Shown one piece after another: positions 24,650 through 34,884 of a DNA stretch of 64,000 bases. Under the pieces are notes generated by a model. The model did not search any database. It had not been told where the DNA came from and saw nothing but the letters and a program-made list of their open reading frames with translations. This stretch comes from Gimesia chilikensis. GTDB taxonomy: Bacteria; Planctomycetota; Planctomycetia; Planctomycetales; Planctomycetaceae. Where the stretch lies: the NCBI RefSeq assembly GCF_007744075.1, contig NZ_CP036266.1:496001-560000 (forward strand), read 5' to 3'. Position numbers and translations under genes: made by a program. The stretch's first letter is position 1. The number at the start of each line of letters is the position of its first letter.

Positions 24650-27091
24650 ATGAAGCGCTGCAGTATTTGGGCCGCAGTTCTTTCAGCGTCTGTTGCTGTT
24701 CCATTTGCCGGTTGTACTCATATGCCCACAGCCATGCTCCCAGCCTCCGCGAAGGCCAAGGTACTGGACAGCAAGATGGAGGTCGCTCAGAATCTGGAAA
24801 ACAAAAAAGAATTAAAAAAGGCGAAGGAAACCTACGAAGACATCTTCGAAGCGGATCCCAAACGGGCATTGGCGTGTCACCGCCTGGCGATCGTAAGTTA
24901 TCGCGTGGGTGAGCGGGAAGAAGCCCTGGAATACTTCAAAAAGGCGGAAGCACTCACACCGGAGAATCCGGAACTGTTGAGTGACTACGGCTATGCTCTG
25001 TACAAGATGAAAAAGCTGGACGAAGCCGAAAAGGTTCTGCAGAGATCCGTCAAGCTGGAGCCGGACAATGAACGCGCCGTGACGCGTCTGGCCACGGTTC
25101 TGGGAACCCAGGGGAAAATGCACGAGAGCTATACGCAGCTGTGTAAAATCAGCACCCCCGCCGAAGCCCATGAGATCGTTGCACATCTGCACGCTCAGCG
25201 TGGTGAAAAACGTGAAGCCCTGGAACGCTATCAGCGATCGCTGGCCATGAGCCGGATGGCGGCTGGTGAAAGCGGCGGCCTGAAACCGGGGTCTGCTGAA
25301 TTCAAACAGAATGAAAAACTGCTGAAACGCGTGCAGATGAATATTGCACAGCTGTCTGCAGACCCTGCATTGAAGTCGGCTAAACCGGATGTGCAGATGG
25401 CTCAGCATTCGCGATCTGATACTGCCAAATCCAAACTGGAAACCGCGAGTGCAGAACAGAACACATTCCGTAAATTTGAAGTCGCTCAAAAAACAACACC
25501 GAAACAGAAACCGGCTCCCAAAGCGGAACCGACCAGAGAAGGCTTCGAGCCCAAAACCGAAGTGGCTGCGACCAATGATTCTCCTTTCCGGAAGATTCGT
25601 GATCGCATCGGTAAAGGATCTGCTAAACAGGAAGTTGAAAACCCGTTCCTGACCGACCCGAGTCTGAGCGAGCCTGCATTTGAGCAGGAATCAATGGAAG
25701 TCGCCGAGGTGAAATCGGAAAAGACACCGATGAAATCTCAGGTAGACGACTCAGCACAAAAACGGGAACAGGCAGGTTCCAGACTGAATGAGATTCTGGC
25801 CCAGGCTGAAAATCGTTCCCAGCCCGAAGAGGAAGTCTCTTTCAGAAGACTGACTGACGAAGCGGTCGCCCAGATGGAATCCGCGAGTCAAGCAGATCGG
25901 CAACCGGTTCGGAATGCCGAAGTCCGGGAAACACAGGTCGCTCAAGCGACTGAAAAACCGGCTGCAACTCAGCCCGCGCAGAAACGTTCCGCTTACGAGC
26001 TGATGCGGGACCTGCAGACAGAGTTAATCGCTGATTTCACACCGGCGGACGAGCAACGGGTACAGGTTACACCAGATTTCCGACAGGTCGCACAAAGCGA
26101 AATGCTACGGGAAACACAGAATCCGTTCGAGCGTCAGCAGCGTGAAGCTGTCAGCAATTCGCCTTTTGAAGATGCTGAAGTGGCTCAGATCGGAACCTGG
26201 AATCCCGTCGATCCGAAATCAAAATCGGAACAGGGAAAAATCAGTACGGTTTCCCGGCAGATCGAAGTTGAGCCGGTACAGCCCAGCCAGAAGCCGATGG
26301 TACAGAACGTGAGCCTCAGCCAGCCCAAGCGGGAAATCGTACCTCCCAATTCGGCAGCCGCTCTCTGTCCCAATGCCAGTGGTGAAGTCCTGTACCTGGT
26401 CAAACAGTTGGATTCCAGTGATGTGCCCGAACTGAAACAGGCAGTCCAGCGACTGGGAGCGATGGAAGCAGAAGCGATTGCTTCGGTTCCCGCTCTGCGT
26501 TCTCTGTCACTGCATGAGAATATGGGTGTGCGGATTCAAAGCGCATTCGCATTATGGAGAATCGAAGGGAATACCGATGATTCCGTGCCGACTTTGATTG
26601 AAGCCATGAATTCCCAGGTGGAAAGTGATCGTTCGTTCGCGGCAGCAGTGCTGTCACAGATTGGTCATCAGTCACAGGAACTGACACCGATTCTGGTTCG
26701 CTCACTCTCGGACAGCAATCCTTACGTTCGCCTGCATACGGCTGAACTGCTGGCCCGGAATCCGGACTGGAAATATCAGGCTCATAAGACACTGTCAGAC
26801 TGCCTGATGTCCAAAGATGTCAACATCCGTTGGCTGGCCTGCTACAGCCTGGCTGATCTGCAACCGGAAGATGACCGTGTCGTAGCGGCCCTCTCACTGG
26901 CTCTGCAGGATAAAGCAAGTCAGGTGCGTGCGGGAGCCGCTTATGCACTGGGAGAGATTGGGCCCTTCGCTCACAAATCAATTCCAGAACTGCAGAAAGC
27001 CCGGTTTGATACGAACTCAGACGTACGGACCGCAGCCCGTAATGCCTTGACCCGGGTAAGCCATCGGATCAATGCTCCTTCAGCCAACTGA
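24650..27091 (+). CDS. lipoprotein with TPR and HEAT repeats
   Basis: 813 residues. The signal peptide ends in a lipobox-like PFAGC (Cys 22). Residues about 40-190 are tetratricopeptide repeats (AKETYEDIFEADPKRALACHR, DYGYALYKMKKLDEAEKVL). The middle, about 240-560, is Gln/Glu/Ser/Pro-rich and probably disordered. The last 220 residues are HEAT-like repeats (GAMEAEAIASVPALRSL, VQSALQDKASQVRAGAAYAL-type units). It is likely anchored at a membrane and serves as an interaction platform in the envelope. I see no catalytic motif. A strong terminator follows. Confidence 0.8.
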   Translation: MKRCSIWAAVLSASVAVPFAGCTHMPTAMLPASAKAKVLDSKMEVAQNLENKKELKKAKETYEDIFEADPKRALACHRLAIVSYRVGEREEALEYFKKAEALTPENPELLSDYGYALYKMKKLDEAEKVLQRSVKLEPDNERAVTRLATVLGTQGKMHESYTQLCKISTPAEAHEIVAHLHAQRGEKREALERYQRSLAMSRMAAGESGGLKPGSAEFKQNEKLLKRVQMNIAQLSADPALKSAKPDVQMAQHSRSDTAKSKLETASAEQNTFRKFEVAQKTTPKQKPAPKAEPTREGFEPKTEVAATNDSPFRKIRDRIGKGSAKQEVENPFLTDPSLSEPAFEQESMEVAEVKSEKTPMKSQVDDSAQKREQAGSRLNEILAQAENRSQPEEEVSFRRLTDEAVAQMESASQADRQPVRNAEVRETQVAQATEKPAATQPAQKRSAYELMRDLQTELIADFTPADEQRVQVTPDFRQVAQSEMLRETQNPFERQQREAVSNSPFEDAEVAQIGTWNPVDPKSKSEQGKISTVSRQIEVEPVQPSQKPMVQNVSLSQPKREIVPPNSAAALCPNASGEVLYLVKQLDSSDVPELKQAVQRLGAMEAEAIASVPALRSLSLHENMGVRIQSAFALWRIEGNTDDSVPTLIEAMNSQVESDRSFAAAVLSQIGHQSQELTPILVRSLSDSNPYVRLHTAELLARNPDWKYQAHKTLSDCLMSKDVNIRWLACYSLADLQPEDDRVVAALSLALQDKASQVRAGAAYALGEIGPFAHKSIPELQKARFDTNSDVRTAARNALTRVSHRINAPSAN

Positions 27092-27115
27092 TTGAGTATG
27101 TGCTAAAAAGCTCCG

Positions 27116-27157
27116 AACGGTTTCAGATTCGCGAAAGCAATCTGGAACCGTTTTTTT
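27116..27157 (+). terminator. Rho-independent terminator
   Basis: A 14-bp stem (AACGGTTTCAGATT with AATCTGGAACCGTT, one G-U pair), 9-base loop and seven T. It stands 25 bases behind the TPR/HEAT gene stop. Confidence 0.9.
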
Positions 27158-27178
27158 ATGCCCGTCTGAAACCAGAGT

Positions 27179-27565
27179 TCAGCGATTCTGGCATGCGGTC
27201 AGTTGAGGCATCTCAGCCTGACGGTCAGCGTTATGCAGGCTACCTGCACTGGCCACGCGCTGAGGCGGAGGGCATTGCGGATTCGTGGTCAGATGGCGTT
27301 CCAGACGGCCTTCGAGTGCTTCTTCTTTCTGTTCCAGGATCTGCTGCCGACGTTTCCGCTCGCGGGAATCGGCCAGCGCACCCAGTCCAAAGTATGAGAT
27401 GACGCCGAAGACGCCCATCATCAGGAACGAACTGTTAGCAGGCACGGACGAAATATTTCCTGTAGCCATACCCAGGATGAAGATACTGATAATCAGGATC
27501 GAGGTATGGCTCAACAATGGTCGCCCATTTGCCTGTGATGAAGCTCTTTTTCTAAAATGTGTCAT
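27179..27565 (-). CDS. small hypothetical membrane protein
   Basis: 128 residues, ATG start, weak ribosome site. Two hydrophobic helices (ILIISIFILGMATG and FLMMGVFGVISYFGLGAL) are followed by a charged coiled-coil-like stretch (SRERKRRQQILEQKEEALEGRLERHL) and a polar tail. The family is unknown. It fills most of the gap between the TPR/HEAT gene and nadE and is plausible as a real gene because of its membrane-plus-helix pattern. An overlapping plus-strand frame is judged spurious. Bases 27566-27834 show no further gene. Confidence 0.5.
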   Translation of the reverse strand: MTHFRKRASSQANGRPLLSHTSILIISIFILGMATGNISSVPANSSFLMMGVFGVISYFGLGALADSRERKRRQQILEQKEEALEGRLERHLTTNPQCPPPQRVASAGSLHNADRQAEMPQLTACQNR

Positions 27566-27834
27566 AAGAGATCTCTGTCCCGGGATACTTTGTAAAGGGG
27601 AATCAATCTATAATGAGCCTCAACAAATGGCCCTGTTCCCTTGAGAGATGTAGTTCTACTCATCTAAACTTAGGTCGCGTGTCTGCGGTGGTCAAAAAAA
27701 AGTCGTGGAATTAGCCCAAAATCAGGAAATTCCTTTGTCTGCTGTCTGAATTACAGCAAGTTTGGGTTCCCCTGGCGTTCAGGTCCGTAGAATCCGAACA
27801 TCTGATGTATCTGTTGCAGGAGTAAAGAGCGTCC

Positions 27835-29508
27835 GTGAAAATTGCTTTGGCCCAGCTGAACCCGACGGTAGGTGACCTGCGCGGAAACTGTCAGCGAATC
27901 TTGGAAGCAGTGCAACGAGCTGAACAGGCCGGCGCTGAACTGGTCCTGTTTTCGGAACTGGTTGTCTGCGGATATCCCCCCAAAGACATCCTGCTGAGAG
28001 AAGGTTTCATCGCAGCCTGTGACCGGGCAGTAGAAAAACTGGCACAGGAAATCCCCGTCAATATCGGCGTGATAGTAGGACATCCAACCGGACGAGGTCT
28101 TCGCGGCAGACGCATGGCAAACGCGGCCAGCCTGCTCTATCAGGGAGCTGTCGTGGAATGCGTGCACAAGCTGCTGCTGCCCAATTATGATGTCTTTGAT
28201 GAACAGCGCTATTTCCGCCATGCCGAGCTGGAGCAGATCTGCCCCGTCACTTTTCGTGGACTCAAATTGGGTCTGCATATCTGCGAAGATGCCTGGTGGG
28301 GGCAACCCGATACCTTTTATCATGATCAGCCGGTGCAACTCCCCGATCCGGTTCGAATCCTCGCCGAAGCCGGTTCCGATCTGCTGATCAACATCTCTGC
28401 CAGTCCCTTTGAAATCGACAAACGAAAACGACGGCAGCAGATCATTCAGTCGCATGTGGATCGTTACTCAATCCCTTACCTGTTCGTCAACCAGGTGGGG
28501 GGCAACGATGATCTGGTGTTTGACGGGCATAGCTTCGTCCTCGATCAGAACAGTCAGCTTCAATTACAGATGGCCAGCTTCAAAGAAGATCTGCAGCTGT
28601 TTGATACTGAGGCGGCCGTTGAATCGCCTCTCGAAATTTCACCCCTGTCCCGCGATGAGCAGTTGTTCGATGCCCTGGTGCTGGGCCTGCGGGATTATAT
28701 GCAGAAGTGTGGATTCACCGATTGCGTTCTCGGTCTTTCGGGAGGCATCGACAGCGCACTGGCCGCAGCGGTTGCAGCCGAGGCCATCGGTCCGCAGCAC
28801 GTGCATGGTCTGCTGCTTCCCAGTCGATACAGCAGCGATCACAGTGTGGTGGATTCACTGGCACTGGCGGAGAACCTGGGCATCGATTACGAAACCGTTC
28901 CCATTGATTCAGTGCATCAGGCATTTGAGAATCTGCCTGTTATCGGCGATGATTTACGCGAAGCACCTGCAGGGCTGGCAGATCAGAATCTGCAAGCGCG
29001 TATTCGCGGAGCCAACGTGATGGTTCGCAGCAATCAACATGGCTGGATGGCTTTAGCGACCGGTAACAAGAGCGAACTGGCCATGGGATACTGCACGTTG
29101 TATGGCGACATGGCCGGAGGTTTCGCCGTTCTCTGTGATGTGCTGAAATGTGATGTCTACCTGGTTTCGCGTTATGTTAACCAGCGCGCCGGCCGTATTG
29201 TGATTCCGGAGAACATTCTGGATAAGGCACCCAGTGCAGAGCTGGCACCGAATCAGGTCGATCAGGACTCACTGCCACCTTATGATGTTCTGGACGGGAT
29301 TCTGAAAGGTTTGATCGAAGACGAACGTTCCGTGCGGAGCATGTCGGAGCAGTATCCACGTGAGACCGTTCAATGGGTTGCCAACCGTCTGGATCGGAAT
29401 GAATTTAAACGTCGACAGATGCCACCCGGCATTAAACTGTCAGCCCGGGCATTCGGATCAGGTCGTCGTATGCCGATGGCGGCCCGCTTTCACTGGGACG
29501 AAGAGTAA
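27835..29508 (+). CDS. nadE: glutamine-dependent NAD+ synthetase
   Basis: 557 residues from a GTG at 27835 with AGGAG 10 bases upstream. The N-terminal glutaminase (nitrilase) domain shows the triad E41, K112, C150 ([32 protein letters not shown]). The C-terminal synthetase domain has the ATP-binding loop LSGGIDS at 301-307. It amidates nicotinate adenine dinucleotide to NAD+, drawing ammonia from glutamine through an internal channel. The length is normal for the two-domain bacterial form. It precedes the beta-lactamase/NamZ gene by 50 bases. Confidence 0.95.
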   Translation: MKIALAQLNPTVGDLRGNCQRILEAVQRAEQAGAELVLFSELVVCGYPPKDILLREGFIAACDRAVEKLAQEIPVNIGVIVGHPTGRGLRGRRMANAASLLYQGAVVECVHKLLLPNYDVFDEQRYFRHAELEQICPVTFRGLKLGLHICEDAWWGQPDTFYHDQPVQLPDPVRILAEAGSDLLINISASPFEIDKRKRRQQIIQSHVDRYSIPYLFVNQVGGNDDLVFDGHSFVLDQNSQLQLQMASFKEDLQLFDTEAAVESPLEISPLSRDEQLFDALVLGLRDYMQKCGFTDCVLGLSGGIDSALAAAVAAEAIGPQHVHGLLLPSRYSSDHSVVDSLALAENLGIDYETVPIDSVHQAFENLPVIGDDLREAPAGLADQNLQARIRGANVMVRSNQHGWMALATGNKSELAMGYCTLYGDMAGGFAVLCDVLKCDVYLVSRYVNQRAGRIVIPENILDKAPSAELAPNQVDQDSLPPYDVLDGILKGLIEDERSVRSMSEQYPRETVQWVANRLDRNEFKRRQMPPGIKLSARAFGSGRRMPMAARFHWDEE

Positions 29509-29558
29509 GTACTGAAGCATCAATGGAATTCAATTCGCTGGTTAGTAGGGAGTTTTCT

Positions 29559-31904
29559 ATGAAGTATTTCATCCTGTTTATCACCTGCCTCCTGTTTCTG
29601 TCAGCAAGTCTTCCCGAGGTCCGCTCGGCTGAACCAACCCGACTGCCGCATGCTCAGGCAGCAGCAGTGGGGATGAACCCACAGAGGTTGTCTGAGATTG
29701 ACTTTGTCGTCGAGCGTGGTCTGGCGCGAGATTCGATGCCCGGCGCCGTGGTGCTCGTAGGATATAAGGGCAAAATTGTTTTCCTCAAAGCCTACGGCTA
29801 TCGTCAGGTGAAACCCGAAAAACGGGCCATGACGACAGATACCGTCTTTGACCTGGCCTCCCTGACGAAACCGATTGCGACCGCGACCAGCGTGATGAAG
29901 CTGGTCGAGCAGGGGAAGCTGAAGCTCAGTGATCCAGTATCGAAATATATCCCGGAGTTTGCCGCCAATGGCAAGCAGGATATCACTATCTATCAGCTGC
30001 TGACCCATCAGGGAGGCCTGATCCCGGATAACTCCATCAAAGATTATCTGGATGGTCCCGAGACCGCGATGCAGAAGATTTATGATCTCAAACTCTACTA
30101 CAAACCGGGAACACGGTTTGCCTACACCGATGTCGGCTTCATCATACTGGGAGATATTGTGAAACGAATCAGCGGAGATTCGGTGCATGAGTTTTCTCAG
30201 AAAAATGTATTCCAGCCGCTGGGGATGCAGGAAACCGGATACCTGCCGGCAGACGAACTGAAACAGCGGGCCGCGACAACGCAGGAACGGGACGGACACT
30301 GGATGCAGGGGGAAGTTCATGATCCGCGCGCTTATCGACTCGGAGGGATCGCCGGGCATGCGGGCCTGTTTTCGACTGCCGAAGATCTGGCGGTTTACGC
30401 CCAGATGATGTTGAATCAGGGTAGCCAGAATGGTACCCGCGTTCTGAAACCAGAAACGATCGACCTCATGACGCGGGGCTATCCTGTCGTCGATGACATT
30501 CGAGGCCTGGGCTGGGACAGCCTGTCGCGTTATTCCTCGAACCGGGGCGACCTGTTTTCCCCACGTGCGTTCGGGCATGGCGGATTCACGGGGACTGCAA
30601 TCTGGATGGATCCCGCGCAGGACCTGTTCGTGATTTTTCTCAGCAACCGAGTACACCCCGACGGGAAAGGCTCTGTCAATTCTCTGGCGGGGCGGATTGG
30701 CACGATTGCCGCTGCGGCGATTACCGGACAATCGGCAGCGACAGCGGAAGTCAAGGTTGCATCAAAAGACAGCCTGGATGTGCTGACCGGAATTGATGTC
30801 CTGAAGCGGGAACAGTTCAAATCATTAAATGGGAAACGCATTGGCCTGATCACGAATCATACCGGGCTCACCCGCGAGGGGGAGAGTACGGTGCAGGTTC
30901 TCAATGACGCACCACAGGTGCAGTTGAAAACCCTCTTCAGTCCCGAGCATGGCTTTGCCGGTAAACTGGACGTGTCGAAAATCGGCGATTCCACTGACGC
31001 GAAGACAGGACTTAAAGTCTTCAGTCTGTATGGCAAAACGCGAACGCCTACGCCAGAAAGTCTGCAGGATCTGGATGCACTGGTGTTCGACATCCAGGAT
31101 ATCGGGGCGCGGTTTTATACGTATATCTCTACCATGGGAAATGCGATGCGGGCTGCGAAACAGCAGGGCATCAAATTTATTGTGCTGGATCGGCCGAACC
31201 CGATTAATGGCATCGATTACGCAGGACCCGTGCTGGATGAAGGAGCTCAATCGTTTGTCGGTTACCACCGCATACCCGTGCGTCATGGCATGACTGCGGG
31301 CGAACTGGCCCGGATGTTCAATACGGAAATGCAGATCGGCGTCGACCTGCAGGTCATCAAGTTGCAAAACTGGAAGCGGGACATGTACTACGACGAGACC
31401 GGGCTGACCTGGGTCAACCCGTCGCCCAATATGCGGAGTCTGAATCAGGCCGTCCTGTATCCCGGTATCGGTTTACTGGAGACGACAAATCTGTCGGTCG
31501 GACGTGGAACGGATACGCCCTTCGAATGGATCGGAGCTCCCTGGCTGAAAGGCATGCAGCTGGCTGAAGCGTTGAACCGGTCGGGATTGCCGGGCGTACG
31601 ATTTGTGCCGGTTGAGTTCACTCCGGAATCGAGTAAATTTTCCGGGGAACTGTGTGGTGGTGTGAATTTTATTGTCACTGACCGGGAGCAGTTTCAACCC
31701 GTGCAGACCGGCCTGGAGATTGCCATCCAGTTAAGGAAACAGTTTCCCAAGAAGTGGGAGACTCGGAATTTCAATCGACTGCTGGGAAATCAGCGTGTCT
31801 TTGATGCCGTGCTTCAGGGGGAGTCTTTGATGCAGATACGCTCTGGCTACCAGCAGGATCTGGCAGAGTTCGGCGTCCGGCGGGCCAGGTTTCTCATGTA
31901 TTAA
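29559..31904 (+). CDS. beta-lactamase-family hydrolase fused to NamZ (DUF1343)
   Basis: 781 residues from the ATG at 29559 (GGGAG upstream). A signal peptide (cut near VRSA) is followed by a serine hydrolase of the AmpC/PBP4 type: SLTK at 101-104, YTD at 189-191 and HGGFTG at 340-345. From about residue 408 to the end lies a DUF1343/NamZ domain (TNHTG, SPEHGF, DIQDIGARFYTYISTM, DRPNPING). NamZ is an exo-muramidase that releases MurNAc from peptidoglycan fragments. The fusion could join a peptide- or ester-cleaving step with muramidase action in the periplasm. Joint function is inferred; the domain calls are firm. Confidence 0.9.
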   Translation: MKYFILFITCLLFLSASLPEVRSAEPTRLPHAQAAAVGMNPQRLSEIDFVVERGLARDSMPGAVVLVGYKGKIVFLKAYGYRQVKPEKRAMTTDTVFDLASLTKPIATATSVMKLVEQGKLKLSDPVSKYIPEFAANGKQDITIYQLLTHQGGLIPDNSIKDYLDGPETAMQKIYDLKLYYKPGTRFAYTDVGFIILGDIVKRISGDSVHEFSQKNVFQPLGMQETGYLPADELKQRAATTQERDGHWMQGEVHDPRAYRLGGIAGHAGLFSTAEDLAVYAQMMLNQGSQNGTRVLKPETIDLMTRGYPVVDDIRGLGWDSLSRYSSNRGDLFSPRAFGHGGFTGTAIWMDPAQDLFVIFLSNRVHPDGKGSVNSLAGRIGTIAAAAITGQSAATAEVKVASKDSLDVLTGIDVLKREQFKSLNGKRIGLITNHTGLTREGESTVQVLNDAPQVQLKTLFSPEHGFAGKLDVSKIGDSTDAKTGLKVFSLYGKTRTPTPESLQDLDALVFDIQDIGARFYTYISTMGNAMRAAKQQGIKFIVLDRPNPINGIDYAGPVLDEGAQSFVGYHRIPVRHGMTAGELARMFNTEMQIGVDLQVIKLQNWKRDMYYDETGLTWVNPSPNMRSLNQAVLYPGIGLLETTNLSVGRGTDTPFEWIGAPWLKGMQLAEALNRSGLPGVRFVPVEFTPESSKFSGELCGGVNFIVTDREQFQPVQTGLEIAIQLRKQFPKKWETRNFNRLLGNQRVFDAVLQGESLMQIRSGYQQDLAEFGVRRARFLMY

Positions 31905-31929
31905 ATGTCTGACAGAGGATCAAGGCAGT

Positions 31930-32847
31930 CTACCACTCACTGGTGTCGTAGATGACTTCCTTGGGCCCAATGATGGCAGAATCGAAGTCCGACACCAGGC
32001 TTTCATCCTTGTGTGGATAGTTAAGCGCATTCAACACATATCGAATGCAGTTCAGCCGGGCGCGCTTTTTGTCGTCGGAACGAATGACTGTCCACGGACA
32101 GGCTTTGGTATCCGTCGCCATGAACATCGCATTCTGGGCATTGGTGTATTCGTCCCACATGCCCAGGCTCTTGACGTCGATGGGGCTGAGTTTCCACTGC
32201 TTCAGTTGATCGGTTTCTCGTGACTTGAAACGGCGGTACTGCTCCTCGCGGCTGACAGAGAACCAGAGCTTGAACAGGTGAATGCCCGAATTGACCAGCA
32301 TGTTTTCCAGTTGTGGTGCCTCGCGCAGAAAGGTGTGGTGCTCGGTCGGGCGGCAAAACCCCATCACCGGTTCGACGACGCCCCGGTTGTACCAGGAACG
32401 GTCGAAAAAGACGATTTCTCCCTCAGTGGGTAAGTGCTCAATGTACCGCTGGAAATACCATTGGCCTTGCTGGGTATCGCTCGGTTTGGGCAAGGCGACA
32501 ACCCGGGCACCCCGGGGATTGAGGTGTTCGGTGAAACGTTTGATCGTGCCCCCTTTGCCGGCGGCATCCCGTCCTTCAAACAGTAACACAATCCGTTCGC
32601 CATTCAGTTCGACCCAGCGCTGCAGTTTTAACAGTTCAATCTGCAGCGGCACTAACTGTTCTTCGTATTCCGGTCGTTTTAGTTTCTGGCGATAGGGGTA
32701 TTTCTCGCAGAGGATATCCCGTTTATGCGCTGCCTTTACCTTGTTCCGGATTTCTTCCGGTACGACATCCCGGGGAAGTTTCCGCTGCCAGGTGACCGGC
32801 ATGAGCGCCGCTTCCTGTTCCTGTTTGTCTGTTTTGGACGAGCCCAT
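31930..32847 (-). CDS. ppk2: polyphosphate kinase 2
   Basis: 305 residues from the ATG at 32847 (AGGA upstream). The family signature is clear: Walker A GRDAAGKGG at 92-100, Walker B FFDRSWYNRG at 147-156, then EPVMGFC. It uses polyphosphate to phosphorylate nucleotides (GDP/ADP), linking phosphate stores to nucleotide pools in the cytosol. The one-domain form is seen here. Whether it prefers mono- or diphosphates cannot be decided from sequence by eye. It converges on the NamZ fusion gene. Confidence 0.93.
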   Translation of the reverse strand: MGSSKTDKQEQEAALMPVTWQRKLPRDVVPEEIRNKVKAAHKRDILCEKYPYRQKLKRPEYEEQLVPLQIELLKLQRWVELNGERIVLLFEGRDAAGKGGTIKRFTEHLNPRGARVVALPKPSDTQQGQWYFQRYIEHLPTEGEIVFFDRSWYNRGVVEPVMGFCRPTEHHTFLREAPQLENMLVNSGIHLFKLWFSVSREEQYRRFKSRETDQLKQWKLSPIDVKSLGMWDEYTNAQNAMFMATDTKACPWTVIRSDDKKRARLNCIRYVLNALNYPHKDESLVSDFDSAIIGPKEVIYDTSEW

Positions 32848-33249
32848 GCTGATTCCTGTTCTGCTGAAGTGATACCGGCTGGAGAGAGATGAACAGTAAA
32901 CTTTATTATGAAGATCCTGTGAGAAAAGTGGAACCGGATTTCGGGTCATGAACCGGGTTTGAATTAAAAGGGCCGTTTTTTGTTATGTAAGTCACTTTTA
33001 TTTATGGAGATAAGTGCTGCGGTGCTTCTGGTCGATTTGTGAAGTTGTCGAGACAAAACGGGGCCCTTGATCGCCAACTTCCTCTTGCAGTAAAACGGGC
33101 TTTTTTTTACGCTCCCGCTCTCATCTCTCAATTCTTACCCGAAGTACATTCAAAAACACTCACTCTGAACAGACTGAAACCGTGCAGCTTTTCTGCTGCC
33201 GACGGTAGCACTCCGTCTCTCTGTTTCAAATCAGGAAAGTATATCTGAT
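32848..33249. other. gene-free divergent intergenic stretch
   Basis: Lies between the divergent ppk2 and the secreted protein at 33250. Short frames exist but none has a ribosome site or plausible composition. It probably holds both promoters; no clear consensus was seen. Confidence 0.4.
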
Positions 33250-34071
33250 ATGTGGAGACCACTTCTCATCACAGGCATTCTGGCTGTTGTACAGCTTGCG
33301 GGAAGCAATACCGGTATCGCCCAGGAATTTCGCATCCGGACGACGGTATATCACCACCAGCCACAGGTCGATCCGACAATCGTCTCGCGGAGTGTTTCTA
33401 TCTTTCATGCTGAGAAGGTTTACGATCATGTCGACGGACTCGGAGAAGTCACCATTTTCGAGCCGGCCCGGAAACGCCTGATGATTCTGAACGAATCGCG
33501 GATGATTAAAACCGTGATCAACTTTGATGAAATCAAGAATGTGCTCAACGTCGCCCAGCATCAGACTCAGGAATACATTCACGATCAGCTCAAAGTTCAG
33601 GGAAGCCAGGGAAAGAAGATTGCCTCCGAACTGCAGTTCCAGTTGGAACCACAGTTCAATATTCAGTTCGAGAACAATAAAAACCTGCTGACACTGGACA
33701 GCAAACTGATTACCTACCGCGTGCAGTGTGTCACACCTGATCAACAGGACGCTGTGGAAACCTACCTGCGTTTTGCAGACTGGATGGCACGCCTGAATTA
33801 CGTGCTGCACCCTTACACGCTGCATCCCACTTCAAGGATTACGCTGAACGAAGAGCTGCGAAGCCGCAAGAAACTGCCCATCGAAGTGGAACTGCAGACT
33901 CGCATGGAAGACCCGCTTCACCTGCGTGCCGAGCATAAAATTCACTGGAAGCTGGACCACAAGGATCGTGGCCTGATCCATCACTGGGAAACCCTGCGTA
34001 AGAACAAAGATGTAAGCTCCATCACTCTGCAGGAATATCTCCGCAATCAGTTTGCGAATCTGCGGAAGTAA
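33250..34071 (+). CDS. secreted hypothetical protein
   Basis: 273 residues, ATG start, AGGAAAG some 13 bases upstream. The N-terminus is a signal peptide (LLITGILAVVQLAG, cut near GIAQ). The mature part alternates beta strands and helices, with FRIRTTVYHHQP at the front and a C-terminal segment TRITLNEELRSRKKLPIEVEL-like strand pairs. It resembles exported planctomycete proteins of unknown role. No enzyme motif is visible. It is convergent with the phosphatase at 34092. Confidence 0.65.
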   Translation: MWRPLLITGILAVVQLAGSNTGIAQEFRIRTTVYHHQPQVDPTIVSRSVSIFHAEKVYDHVDGLGEVTIFEPARKRLMILNESRMIKTVINFDEIKNVLNVAQHQTQEYIHDQLKVQGSQGKKIASELQFQLEPQFNIQFENNKNLLTLDSKLITYRVQCVTPDQQDAVETYLRFADWMARLNYVLHPYTLHPTSRITLNEELRSRKKLPIEVELQTRMEDPLHLRAEHKIHWKLDHKDRGLIHHWETLRKNKDVSSITLQEYLRNQFANLRK

Positions 34072-34091
34072 TAGAGCTCTTTTCCACAGCG

Positions 34092-34769
34092 TTACTTCCC
34101 AATCACAGGGATCTCGGCTGGCGGCTCATACCAGTCGACTTTCTGTTCGAGCCGTTTGGAAAGCTCTGCCAGATTCTGGTTCAGGTAATTGATGAGTGCC
34201 TGGTCTTTGTGTGGTTTCCAGTCGTAGAGCAATAGTTCCTGATACGCTTCTTCAGGAGACTTTTTCTGGACCAGCATGCGATAAGCGGCGACAACACCAC
34301 CGGTTCGCTGTGCACCAGCGGCACAATGGACCAGAACCGGTTTACCCGCTTTTTCACAACGCATGAGTTCAGCGACCGCTTCCGCGTAATCGTCAACATC
34401 GCCTGTTCCGTCGCCAATCAGATGCAGCACCTGGTGGTCGATGTGTAATTTCTTCGCCGTTTCGACTTCAGTTTTCAGGTAAGGCTTCTGTAAGTCGCTG
34501 CCGTTGAGCGCGATGACCTTTTCGATTTTATTTTCACGCAGCACGGGCTCAATCAGGTGACTGGAGATCTGGCCGCTGCGGTAGATTTTACCCGGTTCCA
34601 CGACGCCAAAGCGTTTCGCTACCAGGCGGTCTTCGAGCAGGCCCTCCCAGAGCAGGACTCCGCCACCAATCAGTGCGCACGCCAGAAGGGAGAATTTAAT
34701 CAGTTTATGCCGCCGAACTGGTTTCTCGGCGGGTGGCACAGGCGCATCCTGCTCAGTGCTGGTACTCAT
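34092..34769 (-). CDS. membrane-anchored dual-specificity protein phosphatase
   Basis: 225 residues from the ATG at 34769, with AGGA 8 bases upstream; the longer frame to 34961 overlaps tatC and lacks a ribosome site. One N-terminal helix (FSLLACALIGGGVLLWEGL) anchors it. The phosphatase loop is HCAAGAQRTG at 148-157 (Cys149 nucleophile, Arg155). The segment GKIYRSGQISSHLIEPVL resembles the start of atypical DSP/plant-and-fungi-type phosphatases. It probably dephosphorylates protein or an inositol-type phosphate at the membrane; the substrate is unknown. It follows tatC by 115 bases on the same strand. Confidence 0.82.
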   Translation of the reverse strand: MSTSTEQDAPVPPAEKPVRRHKLIKFSLLACALIGGGVLLWEGLLEDRLVAKRFGVVEPGKIYRSGQISSHLIEPVLRENKIEKVIALNGSDLQKPYLKTEVETAKKLHIDHQVLHLIGDGTGDVDDYAEAVAELMRCEKAGKPVLVHCAAGAQRTGGVVAAYRMLVQKKSPEEAYQELLLYDWKPHKDQALINYLNQNLAELSKRLEQKVDWYEPPAEIPVIGK

Positions 34770-34884
34770 GGTCTTCCTCATTGATTCGAGTACAGTATCG
34801 CTTTTCCAGGGAATCCTCACCCCGGGCTGAAAGCATTGTAGTCCAACCTCGCGCCGTCTGAACAGGGGAAATTCAGCCTCTGTT

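Noticed and set aside
24812-25489. 225-codon minus-strand frame
   Set aside because: It is antisense to the TPR part of the lipoprotein gene, with a Phe/Leu/Gln-rich composition typical of a shadow.
33226-33825. 199-codon minus-strand frame
   Set aside because: It is antisense to a secreted protein with signal peptide and ribosome site at 33250.
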